Source of the DNA: JBBRYB01 sp038238115
GTDB lineage: Bacteria; Actinomycetota; Actinomycetes; Propionibacteriales; Nocardioidaceae
Direction of reading: 5' to 3'
Assembly (NCBI GenBank): GCA_038238115.1
Contig: JBBRYB010000002.1
Location: 186,001-250,000, forward strand
Length of the DNA: 64,000 nt
In this document: piece by piece, positions 27,599-35,372 of the stretch
How the letters are laid out: each line of letters opens with the position of its first letter
Position numbering within the stretch: position 1 is the first letter of the stretch
Program-made: the position numbers and the translations under genes
Notes under the pieces: generated by a model
What the model was told of the DNA's origin: nothing
Databases searched by the model: none
What the model saw: only the letters and a program-made list of their open reading frames with translations

Positions 27599-29182
27599 GT
27601 GACGAAACGCGTCGTACTCATCACCGAAGAGCTGAGCCCCGCCACCGTCGAGGCACTGGGGCCGGACTTCGAGGTCCGCCGCTGCGATGGTGCCGACCGC
27701 GCGGAGCTGCTTGCCGCCGTCATCGACGTCGACGCGATCCTGGTGCGCAGCGCCACCAGGGTGGACGCCGAGGTGCTCGCTGCTGCCCGGCACCTCAAGG
27801 TCGTCGCCCGAGCCGGTGTCGGCCTCGACAACGTCGACGTCAAACAGGCCACCCAGGCGGGGGTCATGGTCGTCAACGCCCCGACCTCCAACATCATCAG
27901 TGCAGCCGAGCTCACTGTGGGGCTGCTGCTCGCGGCAGCCCGCCACATCGTCTCGGCCAGCGCGGCCCTCAGGCAGGGGGAGTGGAAGCGTTCGAAGTAC
28001 GCCGGCATCGAGCTCTACGAGAAGACGGTCGGCATCGTCGGCCTGGGGAGAGTCGGCGTGCTGGTCGCGCAACGCTTGAGTGCCTTCGGCATGAAGATCG
28101 TCGCCTACGACCCCTATGTACAAGCCGGTCGGGCGGCCCAGCTCGGCGTCCGCCTGGTGCCCCTCGACGAGCTGATGGCGGCGGCTGACTTCATCTCCGT
28201 GCACCTGCCCAAGACCTCCGACACGGTGGGGTTGATCGGCTTGAACCAACTGGCCAGGTGCAAGCCGCACGCGATCATCGTGAACGCGGCGCGCGGCGGC
28301 ATCGTCGACGAGCACGCCCTCTATGTCGCGATCAAGGAGGGCAGACTCGCGGGAGCAGGACTCGACGTCTTTGCCAGCGAACCGTGCACAGACTCGCCGC
28401 TGTTCGAGTTCGACAACGTCGTCGCCACACCTCATCTCGGTGCGTCGACCTCCGAGGCCCAGGAGAAGGCGGGTATCGCCGTGGCCCGGTCAGTGCGGCT
28501 GTCGCTCAGCGGAGAGCTCGTCCCTGACGCCGTCAACGTGCTGGGCGGTGTCATAGCCGAGGACGTCCGACCCGGAATCGCGCTGACCGAGAAGCTCGGG
28601 AGAATCTTCACAGCGGTCGCCGGCGAGGTGGCCCAACAGCTCGACGTCGAGGTCCGCGGCGAGATCACCCAGTACGACGTCAAGGTGCTCGAGCTCGCCG
28701 CGCTCAAAGGTGTCTTCACTGACGTCATCGAGGAGACCGTCTCCTACGTCAACGCCCCGCTGCTGGCCGCCGAGCGAGGTCTCGCCGTGCGGCTGGTCAC
28801 CGACCCCGAGAGTGCCGACCACCGCAACCTCGTGACCCTGCGCGGTACCCTGGCAGACGGCAGCCAGGTGTCGGTGTCCGGCACCCTGATCGGCATCCAC
28901 CAGCGCGAGCGTCTCGTCGAGCTCAACGGCTACGACGTCGACATCGAGCCGACCGACCACCTCGCCTTCTTCACCTACGAGGACCGGCCCGGCATGGTCG
29001 GCGTCATCGGCCGCATCCTGGGTGACGCCGCCATCAACATCGGCGGCATGCAGGTGGCTCGCGATCGACAGGGCGGCCTGGCGCTCGTCGCGCTCACGGT
29101 CGACACCGCCATCCCGAGCGCCGTACTCGAGGAAATCGCTGGTCAGATGAATGCCCAGCTCGTCCGCGCCGTTGACTTCTGA
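27599..29182 (+). CDS. serA: D-3-phosphoglycerate dehydrogenase
   Basis: First step of serine synthesis, 3-phosphoglycerate to 3-phosphohydroxypyruvate. The protein has 527 residues, the long mycobacterial type. VVARAGVGLDNVDVKQAT, the NAD motif VGIVGLGRVGVLVAQRL, and the catalytic Arg, Glu and His (NAARGGIVDE, HLGASTSEAQ) are present. An intervening ASB domain and a C-terminal ACT domain (LAFFTYEDRPGMVGVIGRIL) follow; the ACT domain binds serine for feedback. GAAGGA lies 9 nt before GTG 27599. Confidence 0.96.
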   Translation: MTKRVVLITEELSPATVEALGPDFEVRRCDGADRAELLAAVIDVDAILVRSATRVDAEVLAAARHLKVVARAGVGLDNVDVKQATQAGVMVVNAPTSNIISAAELTVGLLLAAARHIVSASAALRQGEWKRSKYAGIELYEKTVGIVGLGRVGVLVAQRLSAFGMKIVAYDPYVQAGRAAQLGVRLVPLDELMAAADFISVHLPKTSDTVGLIGLNQLARCKPHAIIVNAARGGIVDEHALYVAIKEGRLAGAGLDVFASEPCTDSPLFEFDNVVATPHLGASTSEAQEKAGIAVARSVRLSLSGELVPDAVNVLGGVIAEDVRPGIALTEKLGRIFTAVAGEVAQQLDVEVRGEITQYDVKVLELAALKGVFTDVIEETVSYVNAPLLAAERGLAVRLVTDPESADHRNLVTLRGTLADGSQVSVSGTLIGIHQRERLVELNGYDVDIEPTDHLAFFTYEDRPGMVGVIGRILGDAAINIGGMQVARDRQGGLALVALTVDTAIPSAVLEEIAGQMNAQLVRAVDF

Positions 29183-29262
29183 GCCGCCCGCATTCGATTC
29201 GTCCTGTTGGAGCCGGCTGGACATCCCCGACACCGGCGAGACGAATCACAAGGGGGAGGTGG

Positions 29263-29829
29263 TTATCGGCGGGAGGCGAGCAAGACGGAGGCGTCGCTGG
29301 CCACCATGACCTCGACGGTCGTGAAGCGCGTGTCAACAAGCCACTGCTGACGCATGGCGTCGACCCGTCCGTCGAACATCGGCGGCCAGGCGGCGCAGGG
29401 AGTGAAGTCGTCGAGCACGACCATGCCCGCCGGCTCCACCATGTCGGCCACCATGTCAGCCCCCGACCGCTTAGCCTCCCGGACGTCGAGGAACAGCAGC
29501 GAGAACGGCCCATGGTCGCGCAGCGCACCCCAATCGCCTGTCAGCACCTCGACCCGCGGATCGTCGGCGAACAGGTCGGTGACCGCCTCGGCGCGACCCT
29601 GGTCGACCTCCGCGGTCACGACGTGACTGTCCTCTCGCGCCCCGCTCAGCATCCAGGCGGCGCCCACCCCGCAGCCGGTCCCGCATTCGCCGAGGACGCC
29701 TCGCCTGCTCGCCGCCAAGGCAGCAAGCAGCCGCCCGGTCTCGGAGCGACTGCTCGTCACGAAGCCGCGGCGCCGGCTCAGGTCATACGCGCGGCTCACC
29801 GCTACGGGCAACTCGATGGGCGCACTCAT
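29263..29829 (-). CDS. Class I SAM-dependent O-methyltransferase-like protein
   Basis: A 188-residue protein. The SAM-binding motif I is GVLGECGTGCGVGAAWML, with an acidic end of strand 2 in VVTAEVDQ and motif LLFLDV. FVTSSRSETGRLLAALA at the N-terminus matches the O-methyltransferase family 3 pattern of catechol O-methyltransferase-type enzymes. The substrate is unknown. It is convergent with serA and divergent from the leuB leader region. CAGACT ends 7 nt before its ATG, so the mRNA may be leaderless. Confidence 0.75.
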   Translation of the reverse strand: MSAPIELPVAVSRAYDLSRRRGFVTSSRSETGRLLAALAASRRGVLGECGTGCGVGAAWMLSGAREDSHVVTAEVDQGRAEAVTDLFADDPRVEVLTGDWGALRDHGPFSLLFLDVREAKRSGADMVADMVEPAGMVVLDDFTPCAAWPPMFDGRVDAMRQQWLVDTRFTTVEVMVASDASVLLASRR

Positions 29830-29937
29830 CTCGCCGAGTCTGACATACGCGACCGAGACCGGAAACCGTCTCAGATGACAAGACGAGCACCCAGATCAGG
29901 TTCGACAGCGGGAAACCGTTGTTAAGGTGGACACATC

Positions 29938-29985
29938 ATGCGGTTTTGCGTAGCCATCCTTGCTCGCCGCGGCGAGGCCCGCTAA
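29938..29985 (+). CDS. Putative branched-chain leader peptide upstream of leuB
   Basis: A 15-codon frame MRFCVAILARRGEAR with a strong Shine-Dalgarno AAGGTGG at 29924-29930, 7 nt before the ATG. It contains Val-Ala-Ile-Leu (GTA GCC ATC CTT), with the rare codons GTA and CTT. Its last codons form the left arm of an 11-bp perfect hairpin (29967-30004), so ribosome position would decide whether that hairpin forms. The next large genes, leuB and ilvE, act in branched-chain amino acid synthesis. I infer an attenuation leader; the terminating structure is less clear than for ilvB. Confidence 0.6.
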   Translation: MRFCVAILARRGEAR

Positions 29986-30004
29986 GGCCAACACCTCGCC
30001 GCGG
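29967..30004 (+). promoter_or_regulatory. 11-bp perfect hairpin overlapping the leader peptide
   Basis: CCGCGGCGAGG (29967-29977) pairs with CCTCGCCGCGG (29994-30004) around a 16-nt loop that contains the leader stop codon TAA (29983-29985). No T-run follows, so it is more likely a pause or anti-terminator element than a simple terminator. Confidence 0.65.
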
Positions 30005-30031
30005 AGTCTTGGCGTGGCCGACCGCGTTGCT

Positions 30032-30070
30032 GAGGAAACCGCATTCTGGGCGATCCCCCGTGGTTTCCTC
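30032..30070 (+). promoter_or_regulatory. Second 11-bp hairpin in the leuB leader
   Basis: GAGGAAACCGC (30032-30042) pairs with GTGGTTTCCTC (30060-30070), 11 pairs including one G-T wobble, around a 17-nt loop. It lies between the leader peptide and the small gene at 30196. There is no T-run. It may alternate with other leader structures. Confidence 0.55.
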
Positions 30071-30195
30071 CGTCGGAATCGTCGTCGTGACATCGATGCG
30101 CTGCTTTCCGGGGAGGATGCACCCGACGCGGCTGGTCGAACCTTCATCTCACGCCGGCACCGATCCGGACCAACGAAACTGGAGACCCGAGCACC

Positions 30196-30333
30196 ATGTA
30201 CGACATGTATCCCGAGTGGGGCCCAGCTGCCCACGACGAGGAACACCCCTCCCATCCGTCGAACTGGACAGCACCCGTCCAGGAGTCGCTCGACCTGCGC
30301 GACCACGGCGGCGAACGCCCCGACGACAACTGA
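30196..30333 (+). CDS. Small acidic protein of 45 residues between the leader and leuB
   Basis: The frame starts ATG 30196 with GGAG about 11 nt upstream and ends TGA 30331-30333. It reads MYDMYPEWGPAAHDEEHPSH at the N-terminus, then APVQESLDLRDHGGERPDDN at the C-terminus. It is acidic and tryptophan-containing, with no membrane segment. The composition (two Trp, two Tyr, ordered codon use) looks protein-like rather than random high-GC sequence. No family is recognised. It would be cotranscribed with leuB unless leuB has its own promoter. Confidence 0.5.
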   Translation: MYDMYPEWGPAAHDEEHPSHPSNWTAPVQESLDLRDHGGERPDDN

Positions 30334-30437
30334 CGCCGGCGCGACTCGCCAGCCGAAGACACAGCCGAACCGCTGAGCCGACCCAGCCGACGCACGGGGC
30401 GGCAGCCGGTGGAGCCCGACGCGTGCCTGCGCGGTCC

Positions 30438-30443
30438 TAGGAT
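30438..30443 (+). promoter_or_regulatory. -10 hexamer TAGGAT before leuB
   Basis: TAGGAT ends 6 nt before the leuB ATG at 30450, with no Shine-Dalgarno. If used, this internal start would bypass the leader at 29938. Confidence 0.45.
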
Positions 30444-30449
30444 GACGAG

Positions 30450-31514
30450 ATGACACACAGCATCCGTCTCGCCGTCATCGGCGGAGACGGGATCGGCCCG
30501 GAGGTCACGGCGGAGGCGCTGAAGGTTCTCGACGTCGTCGCGCCGTCGCATGACGTCGCTTTCGAGCGCACCGACTACGACCTCGGAGCCGCTCGGTGGG
30601 CAGCTACCGGCGAGGTGCTGCCCGACTCTGTCCTGGCCGAGATCGGCGACCACGATGCCATCCTGCTCGGCGCCGTGGGAGGCCAGCCGGGCGATGTCTC
30701 GATGCCGCCCGGTCTGCTCGAGCGCGGCCTCCTGCTCAAGCTCCGTTTCGAGTTCGAGCAGTACGTCAACCTCCGACCCGCACGGGTCTACCCGGGCGTC
30801 CCCACCCCGCTGGCTGACCCCGGCGACGTGGACTTCCTGGTTGTGCGCGAAGGGACCGAGGGTCCCTACGCGGGAAACGGCGGCAGGCTTCGCCCCGGTA
30901 CGCCGGCGGAGGTGGCGACCGAGGTCAGCCTCAACACGGCGTACGGCGTCGAGCGTGTCGTCCGCGACGCCTTCGCCCGTACCGAGCGCCGCCCCCGCGG
31001 GCGGCTCACCTGGGTGCACAAGACGAACGTCCTGGTGCACGCGGGCTCGCTGTGGGCACGCCTTGTCGGACAGGTTGCGGCGGAGCATCCAGGCGTCGCC
31101 GTCGACTATCTGCATGTCGACGCCGCGACCATCCGGCTCACCACCAACCCTGCCTGGTTCGACGTCATCGTGACCGACAACCTCTTCGGCGACATCCTTA
31201 CCGACCTTGCCGGCGCCATCACCGGCGGCATCGGGCTTGCGGCGAGCGGCAACATCAACCCCGACCGCACTGCGCCGAGCATGTTCGAGCCGGTCCACGG
31301 CTCGGCGCCCGACATCGCCGGCCAGGAGAAGGCTGACCCCACCGCCGCGATCTTGAGCGTCGCCTTGCTGTTGGACCATCTCGGCTTCCCCGATGCCGCC
31401 GCGAGCATCGACCACGCCGTCGCCGCCGACCTGTCAGCCAACGGCGGCAGGCCCCGGCGGACCTCGCAGATCGGGGACAGCATCGCGAAGCGACTCACCG
31501 ACGGCGTGGGTTAA
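30450..31514 (+). CDS. leuB: 3-isopropylmalate dehydrogenase
   Basis: NAD-dependent oxidative decarboxylation of 3-isopropylmalate in leucine synthesis; it may also serve the citramalate route with CimA. The protein has 354 residues. Motifs are IGGDGIGPEVTAEAL, the substrate arginine region LLLKLRFEFEQYVNLRPARV, the metal-site Asp cluster VTDNLFGDILTDLAG and FEPVHGSAPDIAG. A leaderless start is suggested by TAGGAT 6 nt upstream. ilvE follows after 9 nt. Confidence 0.96.
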   Translation: MTHSIRLAVIGGDGIGPEVTAEALKVLDVVAPSHDVAFERTDYDLGAARWAATGEVLPDSVLAEIGDHDAILLGAVGGQPGDVSMPPGLLERGLLLKLRFEFEQYVNLRPARVYPGVPTPLADPGDVDFLVVREGTEGPYAGNGGRLRPGTPAEVATEVSLNTAYGVERVVRDAFARTERRPRGRLTWVHKTNVLVHAGSLWARLVGQVAAEHPGVAVDYLHVDAATIRLTTNPAWFDVIVTDNLFGDILTDLAGAITGGIGLAASGNINPDRTAPSMFEPVHGSAPDIAGQEKADPTAAILSVALLLDHLGFPDAAASIDHAVAADLSANGGRPRRTSQIGDSIAKRLTDGVG

Positions 31515-31523
31515 CGTGCTGTC

Positions 31524-32606
31524 ATGACGTCACAGATCACGATCGCGCCGCACCCCTCACCCACGTCGGCTGAGCGTCGCGGCGAGATCCTGCGAGACCC
31601 AGGCTTCGGCGTCTACTTCACTGACCACATGTTCACGTCAGTCTGGACGCCCGACAGGGGTTGGCACGACGCGACAGTGAAGGCCTACGGCCCGTTCAGC
31701 GTTGACCCAGCCACGTCAGTGCTGCACTATGCCCAGGAGATCTTCGAGGGGATGAAGGCCTACCGCCACCCGGACGGCTCCGTCTGGACATTCCGGCCGC
31801 ACGTCAACGCCGCGCGGTTCCAGCGTTCGTCTGTCCGTCTCGCGCTTCCCGAGCTTCCCGTTGACGACTTCATCGCGGCCGTCGAGGCCCTGGTGTCGAC
31901 CGACGAGGCGTGGGTTCCGAGCGGGGAAGGCCAGTCGCTGTACATCCGGCCGTTCATGTTCGCGTCGGAGGTGTTCCTCGGTGTCCGCCCGTCCCAGCAC
32001 GTCACCTTCACCGTCATCGCCTCTCCCGCCGGTCCCTACTTCCACGGCGGTGTCACGCCCGTGTCGATCTGGCTGAGCGAGGAGTTCAACCGCGCGGCTC
32101 CGGGCGGCACGGGAGCCGCCAAGTGCGGCGGCAACTACGCCGCCAGCCTGCTCGCCCAGCAGGAGGCCACCGCGAACGGCTGTGACCAGGTGGCCTTCGT
32201 CGACGCGAGGGAGCAGTCGACCGTCGAGGAGCTCGGTGGCATGAACCTCTTCTTCGTGTACGAAGACGGGACGCTCGTCACTCCGGAGCTCAACGGGTCG
32301 ATCCTCGAAGGTGTCACCCGGGCTTCGCTGATTGACATCGCCGACGAGCTGGGCCACAAGGTCGATGAGCGCCCGGTCACCATCGAGGAGTGGCGTGAAG
32401 GCGTTGCCAGCAAGGAGATCACCGAGGTCTTCGCCTGCGGCACCGCAGCCGTCATCACGCCGATCGGCACGCTCAAGTGGCGTGGTGGTGAGGTATCCTC
32501 CGGCGATGTTGCCGGGCCAGTCACGATGCGGGCCCGCGAGCGCCTGCTGGACATCCAATACGGACGCGTCGCCGACGACCATGGCTGGATGCATCGCCTC
32601 GTCTAG
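31524..32606 (+). CDS. ilvE: Branched-chain amino acid aminotransferase
   Basis: PLP enzyme of fold type IV that makes Val, Leu and Ile from their keto acids. The protein has 360 residues. PHVNAARFQRSSVRLALPEL, RPFMFASEVFLGVRP, the PLP lysine in GTGAAKCGGNYAASLL, and GGMNLFF and FACGTAAVITPIG are family marks. TAACGT, which overlaps the leuB stop, ends 6 nt before the ATG, so a separate leaderless start is possible in addition to cotranscription with leuB. Confidence 0.96.
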   Translation: MTSQITIAPHPSPTSAERRGEILRDPGFGVYFTDHMFTSVWTPDRGWHDATVKAYGPFSVDPATSVLHYAQEIFEGMKAYRHPDGSVWTFRPHVNAARFQRSSVRLALPELPVDDFIAAVEALVSTDEAWVPSGEGQSLYIRPFMFASEVFLGVRPSQHVTFTVIASPAGPYFHGGVTPVSIWLSEEFNRAAPGGTGAAKCGGNYAASLLAQQEATANGCDQVAFVDAREQSTVEELGGMNLFFVYEDGTLVTPELNGSILEGVTRASLIDIADELGHKVDERPVTIEEWREGVASKEITEVFACGTAAVITPIGTLKWRGGEVSSGDVAGPVTMRARERLLDIQYGRVADDHGWMHRLV

Positions 32607-32696
32607 ATGCTGGCCAGGCCAGGGAGGGCATGGACGCGTCCGCCTGTTGAGAAGTGGCGCTCGCATCATGGGCGCCGGCTGTGGCAGACTCGGCGC

Positions 32697-32726
32697 ATGA
32701 GGACGTACCGTCCGATTATCTGCTAG
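32697..32726 (+). CDS. cimA leader peptide with tandem isoleucine codons
   Basis: A 9-codon frame MRTYRPIIC ends TAG at 32724-32726. It contains two consecutive Ile codons (ATT ATC), ATT being rare here. A 9-bp perfect hairpin begins at its stop codon, and a second hairpin with a T-run follows (32750-32780), before cimA. CimA makes the isoleucine precursor citramalate, so isoleucine codons are the expected sensor. No strong Shine-Dalgarno is seen, so the ATG may be read on a leaderless mRNA. The MRT start resembles the ilv leader described in Streptomyces. Confidence 0.65.
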   Translation: MRTYRPIIC

Positions 32727-32749
32727 CGCGCACGTCGTTCGTGCGCGCT
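32725..32749 (+). promoter_or_regulatory. 9-bp perfect hairpin at the cimA leader stop codon
   Basis: AGCGCGCAC (32725-32733) pairs with GTGCGCGCT (32741-32749) around a 7-nt loop. It overlaps the leader stop codon and directly abuts the terminator hairpin. In attenuation logic it would be the pause or protector stem. Confidence 0.65.
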
Positions 32750-32780
32750 GACCTCTCGTCTCGACGGGAGGTCTTTTGTT
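32750..32780 (+). terminator. Intrinsic terminator/attenuator of cimA
   Basis: GACCTCTCGT (32750-32759) pairs with ACGGGAGGTC (32764-32773), ten pairs with one wobble and a CTCG loop, followed by TTTTGTTT. It lies 52 nt before the cimA ATG and after the isoleucine leader. Confidence 0.8.
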
Positions 32781-32824
32781 TGTAGCGAGCTGCCGCCACC
32801 GTCCCGGCCTTGAGGATCCACCCG

Positions 32825-34405
32825 ATGAGCACGACAGAAGACTTCCATGTCTACGACACCACCCTGCGCGACGGCGCCCAGCAGGAGGGGCTGAGCCTCA
32901 GCGTCGACGACAAGCTCCACATCGCGCGCCACCTTGATGCGCTCGGAGTGGGCTTCATCGAGGGCGGGTGGCCGGGTGCCAGCCCCAAGGACACGGAGTT
33001 CTTCCGCCGTGCGCGCAGCGAGCTGCGACTTGAGACGGCGACGCTTGCGGCGTTCGGCGCAACCCGCCGCCCCGGCGTCCGGGCAGCCGACGACCCGCTG
33101 GTGGCGGCGCTTCGCGACTCGGGGGCGTCGGTCGTCACCGTGGTGGCCAAGAGCCACGACCGACACGTCGACCTCGCGCTGCGGACGACACTCGAGGAAA
33201 ACCTGGAGATGGTCCGCGACACGGTGGAGCATCTGCGCGACGAGGGCATCCGGGTGTTCCTCGACGCCGAGCACTTCTTCGACGGCTACCGGGACAACCG
33301 TGGCTACGCACTCGATGTGCTGTGCATGGCCGCCGAGGCAGGCGCCGACGTGGTGGCCCTGTGCGACACGAACGGTGGCATGCTCCCCGCCGAGATCGCC
33401 GATGTCGTGCACGACGTCGTTTCCTCGACCGGCCTCCGGGTCGGGATCCACTGCCACAACGACACCGGGTGCGCGGTCGCCAACACGCTGTCGGCGGTGG
33501 ACGCGGGTGCCTCGCACGTGCAGGGGACGCTGAACGGGTACGGCGAGCGAACCGGCAACGCCGATCTGGTGGCAGTGGCGGCGAACCTCGAGCTGAAGCT
33601 GCGCAGGGACGTGCTGGGCAAGGGTCGGCTTCGCGAGGCGACACGGATCGCGCATGCCATCGCCGACGTAACGAACGTGCCCTCGTCGTCGCGTCAGCCG
33701 TATGTCGGTGTGTCCGCCTTCGCCCACAAGGCGGGCCTGCACGCGAGCGCCATCAAGGTCGACCCCGGCCTCTATCAGCACGCCGATCCGACCGCTGTCG
33801 GCAACGACATGCGGCTGCTCGTGTCGGAGATGGCTGGGCGCGCGTCGATCGAGCTGAAGGGTCGCGAGCTCGGCTTCGATCTGAGCGCCGACCAGGCACT
33901 CGTCACCCGGGTGACGCGACGGGTAAAGGAACTCGAGTCGGCCGGCTACACGTTCGAGGCCGCGGACGCCTCCTTCGAGCTGTTGCTCCTCGAGGAGCTG
34001 GAGGGCCGGCGCCCGTCGTACTTCGAGGTCGAGTCGTGGCGGGTCATCACCGAGTCGACTCCACACCGCGACGCCGTCTCGGAAGCCACCGTCAAGCTCC
34101 GGGCGGGAGGCGATCGGCTCGTCACGACCGGCGAGGGTAATGGCCCGGTGAACGCCTTGGACGCCGCGCTGCGCCAGGCCATCGGCCGAGCCTTCCCCGA
34201 AGTGGCCAAGCTGCACCTGATCGACTACAAGGTGCGAATTCTGGACCAGGGCCGCGGCACCGACGCCGTCACGCGCGTCTTGATCGAGACGGCCGACGAC
34301 ACCAGCTCCTGGGTGACCGTCGGAGTGGGGCCCAACGTGGTGAAGGCCTCCTGGGACGCTCTGGTCGACGCCGTTACCTACGGCCTGCGCAGAGCCGCCG
34401 TCTGA
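32825..34405 (+). CDS. cimA: Citramalate synthase
   Basis: Condenses acetyl-CoA with pyruvate to (R)-citramalate, giving 2-ketobutyrate for isoleucine without threonine. The protein has 526 residues. It has the DRE-TIM barrel motif VYDTTLRDGAQQEGLSLSV, GGWPGASPKD, the metal-binding HCHNDTGCAVANT and NGYGERTGNADL. The C-terminal LeuA-type allosteric domain begins near residue 395 and is where isoleucine feedback acts in the family. Length and the GAQQEG motif separate it from LeuA and homocitrate synthase. GAGGA lies 8 nt before ATG 32825. Confidence 0.93.
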   Translation: MSTTEDFHVYDTTLRDGAQQEGLSLSVDDKLHIARHLDALGVGFIEGGWPGASPKDTEFFRRARSELRLETATLAAFGATRRPGVRAADDPLVAALRDSGASVVTVVAKSHDRHVDLALRTTLEENLEMVRDTVEHLRDEGIRVFLDAEHFFDGYRDNRGYALDVLCMAAEAGADVVALCDTNGGMLPAEIADVVHDVVSSTGLRVGIHCHNDTGCAVANTLSAVDAGASHVQGTLNGYGERTGNADLVAVAANLELKLRRDVLGKGRLREATRIAHAIADVTNVPSSSRQPYVGVSAFAHKAGLHASAIKVDPGLYQHADPTAVGNDMRLLVSEMAGRASIELKGRELGFDLSADQALVTRVTRRVKELESAGYTFEAADASFELLLLEELEGRRPSYFEVESWRVITESTPHRDAVSEATVKLRAGGDRLVTTGEGNGPVNALDAALRQAIGRAFPEVAKLHLIDYKVRILDQGRGTDAVTRVLIETADDTSSWVTVGVGPNVVKASWDALVDAVTYGLRRAAV

Positions 34406-34527
34406 GCAGCCTGCTGGGCGAGGCACGCGGCGCCGCAGACCTCGATGAGCCGCTCGCGCAGGCTGGCCGCGCGACGGGTGAAGCTGGACTGCGCCGCAGG
34501 GTAGTCGGACTTGTCCTCGGGCGACAC
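34378..34527 (-). CDS. Possible small protein antisense to the cimA 3' end
   Basis: A 49-codon frame with a GTG start at 34527 reads (M)SPEDKSDYPAAQSSFTRRAA then SLRERLIEVCGAACLAQQAA. Its composition (Lys, Asp, Tyr, Phe, Glu, few Arg runs) is more protein-like than most shadow frames. It overlaps the last 28 nt of cimA in antiparallel orientation. There is no clear ribosome binding site and no family match. It may be spurious. Confidence 0.25.
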   Translation of the reverse strand: MSPEDKSDYPAAQSSFTRRAASLRERLIEVCGAACLAQQAAQTAALRRP

Positions 34528-34578
34528 GCCGTCAATTCCGGGCCTTTGGTGGCGTCTCGTCGGGGTCGGGGGCGCCGG

Positions 34579-34584
34579 TAGGCT
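34579..34584 (+). promoter_or_regulatory. -10 hexamer TAGGCT before the FAH-family gene
   Basis: TAGGCT ends 8 nt before the GTG start at 34593, with no Shine-Dalgarno. Putative leaderless promoter. Confidence 0.45.
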
Positions 34585-34592
34585 TGCCCGTC

Positions 34593-35372
34593 GTGAGGAT
34601 CGCGAGATTTACGACAGGGGACGAGCCGGCGTACGGCGTCGTGGGGGGCGCCGACGGAGCCGAGATCATCGCCGTCCTTGTGGGTGACCCGCTCTACAGC
34701 GGTGTCGAACTGACCGGCGAGCAGCACGCACTCGCCGACGTGCGGCTCCTCGCGCCGGTCATTCCGCGCAGCAAGGTCGTCGGAGTGGGGCGCAACTACG
34801 CCGCCCACGCCGAGGAACTCGGCAACGAGGTCCCGACGGAGCCCCTCATCTTCCTCAAGCCCAACACGTCGGTCGTCGGTCCGTTCGACCCCATCGTGCA
34901 TCCGGCGCAGAGCAACAATGTGAACTTCGAAGGCGAGCTCGCGGTCGTGATCGGGCGGATCTGCCGCGACGTGCCCGCCGACAAGGTCACCGACGTCGTC
35001 TACGGCTACACCATCGCCAACGACGTGACCGCGCGCGACCTGCAGGACAAAGACAACCAGTGGGCGCGGGCCAAGGGCTTCGACTCCTTCTGTCCGCTCG
35101 GCCCGTGGATCGAGACCGAGCTGGACACCAGTGATCTCCAGATCACGACCGAGCTCAATGGTGAGGTCAAGCAGCGGGGCAGCACCCGTCTCATGCTCAA
35201 CGGCATCGGCGCGATCATCGCGTACGTCACGTCCTTCATGTCGCTGCTGCCGGGTGACGTCATCGCGACGGGCACGCCGGCGGGCGTCGGCCCGATGCGG
35301 CCGGGGGACGACGTCTCCATCACCATCGAGGGCATCGGAACACTCAGCAACAGGGTGGTCTCACGTGACTGA
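34593..35372 (+). CDS. Fumarylacetoacetate hydrolase family protein
   Basis: A 259-residue protein of the FAH/HpcE fold. GVGRNYAAHAEELGNEVPTE is the N-terminal family signature. The metal-binding acids are in VNFEGELAVVIG and YTIANDVTARDLQ, and GTPAGVGPMRPGDDV is the C-terminal loop. Members act as 2-hydroxyhepta-2,4-diene-1,7-dioate isomerases, acylpyruvases or oxaloacetate decarboxylases; sequence alone does not decide. The orthologue is beside gltX in mycobacteria. The gltX GTG lies inside its last codons (8-nt overlap). Confidence 0.88.
   Translation: MRIARFTTGDEPAYGVVGGADGAEIIAVLVGDPLYSGVELTGEQHALADVRLLAPVIPRSKVVGVGRNYAAHAEELGNEVPTEPLIFLKPNTSVVGPFDPIVHPAQSNNVNFEGELAVVIGRICRDVPADKVTDVVYGYTIANDVTARDLQDKDNQWARAKGFDSFCPLGPWIETELDTSDLQITTELNGEVKQRGSTRLMLNGIGAIIAYVTSFMSLLPGDVIATGTPAGVGPMRPGDDVSITIEGIGTLSNRVVSRD

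Noticed and set aside
27520..27600. A leader peptide with serine codons before serA
   Set aside because: The frame starting ATG 27520 contains Trp-Cys-Ser but does not stop before serA; it runs on into a shadow frame. No terminator hairpin follows.
29183..29262. Inverted repeat GATTCGTC ... GACGAATC between serA and the O-methyltransferase gene as a bidirectional terminator
   Set aside because: The arms are 8 nt but more than 30 nt apart and no T-run borders either arm, so the support is too weak.
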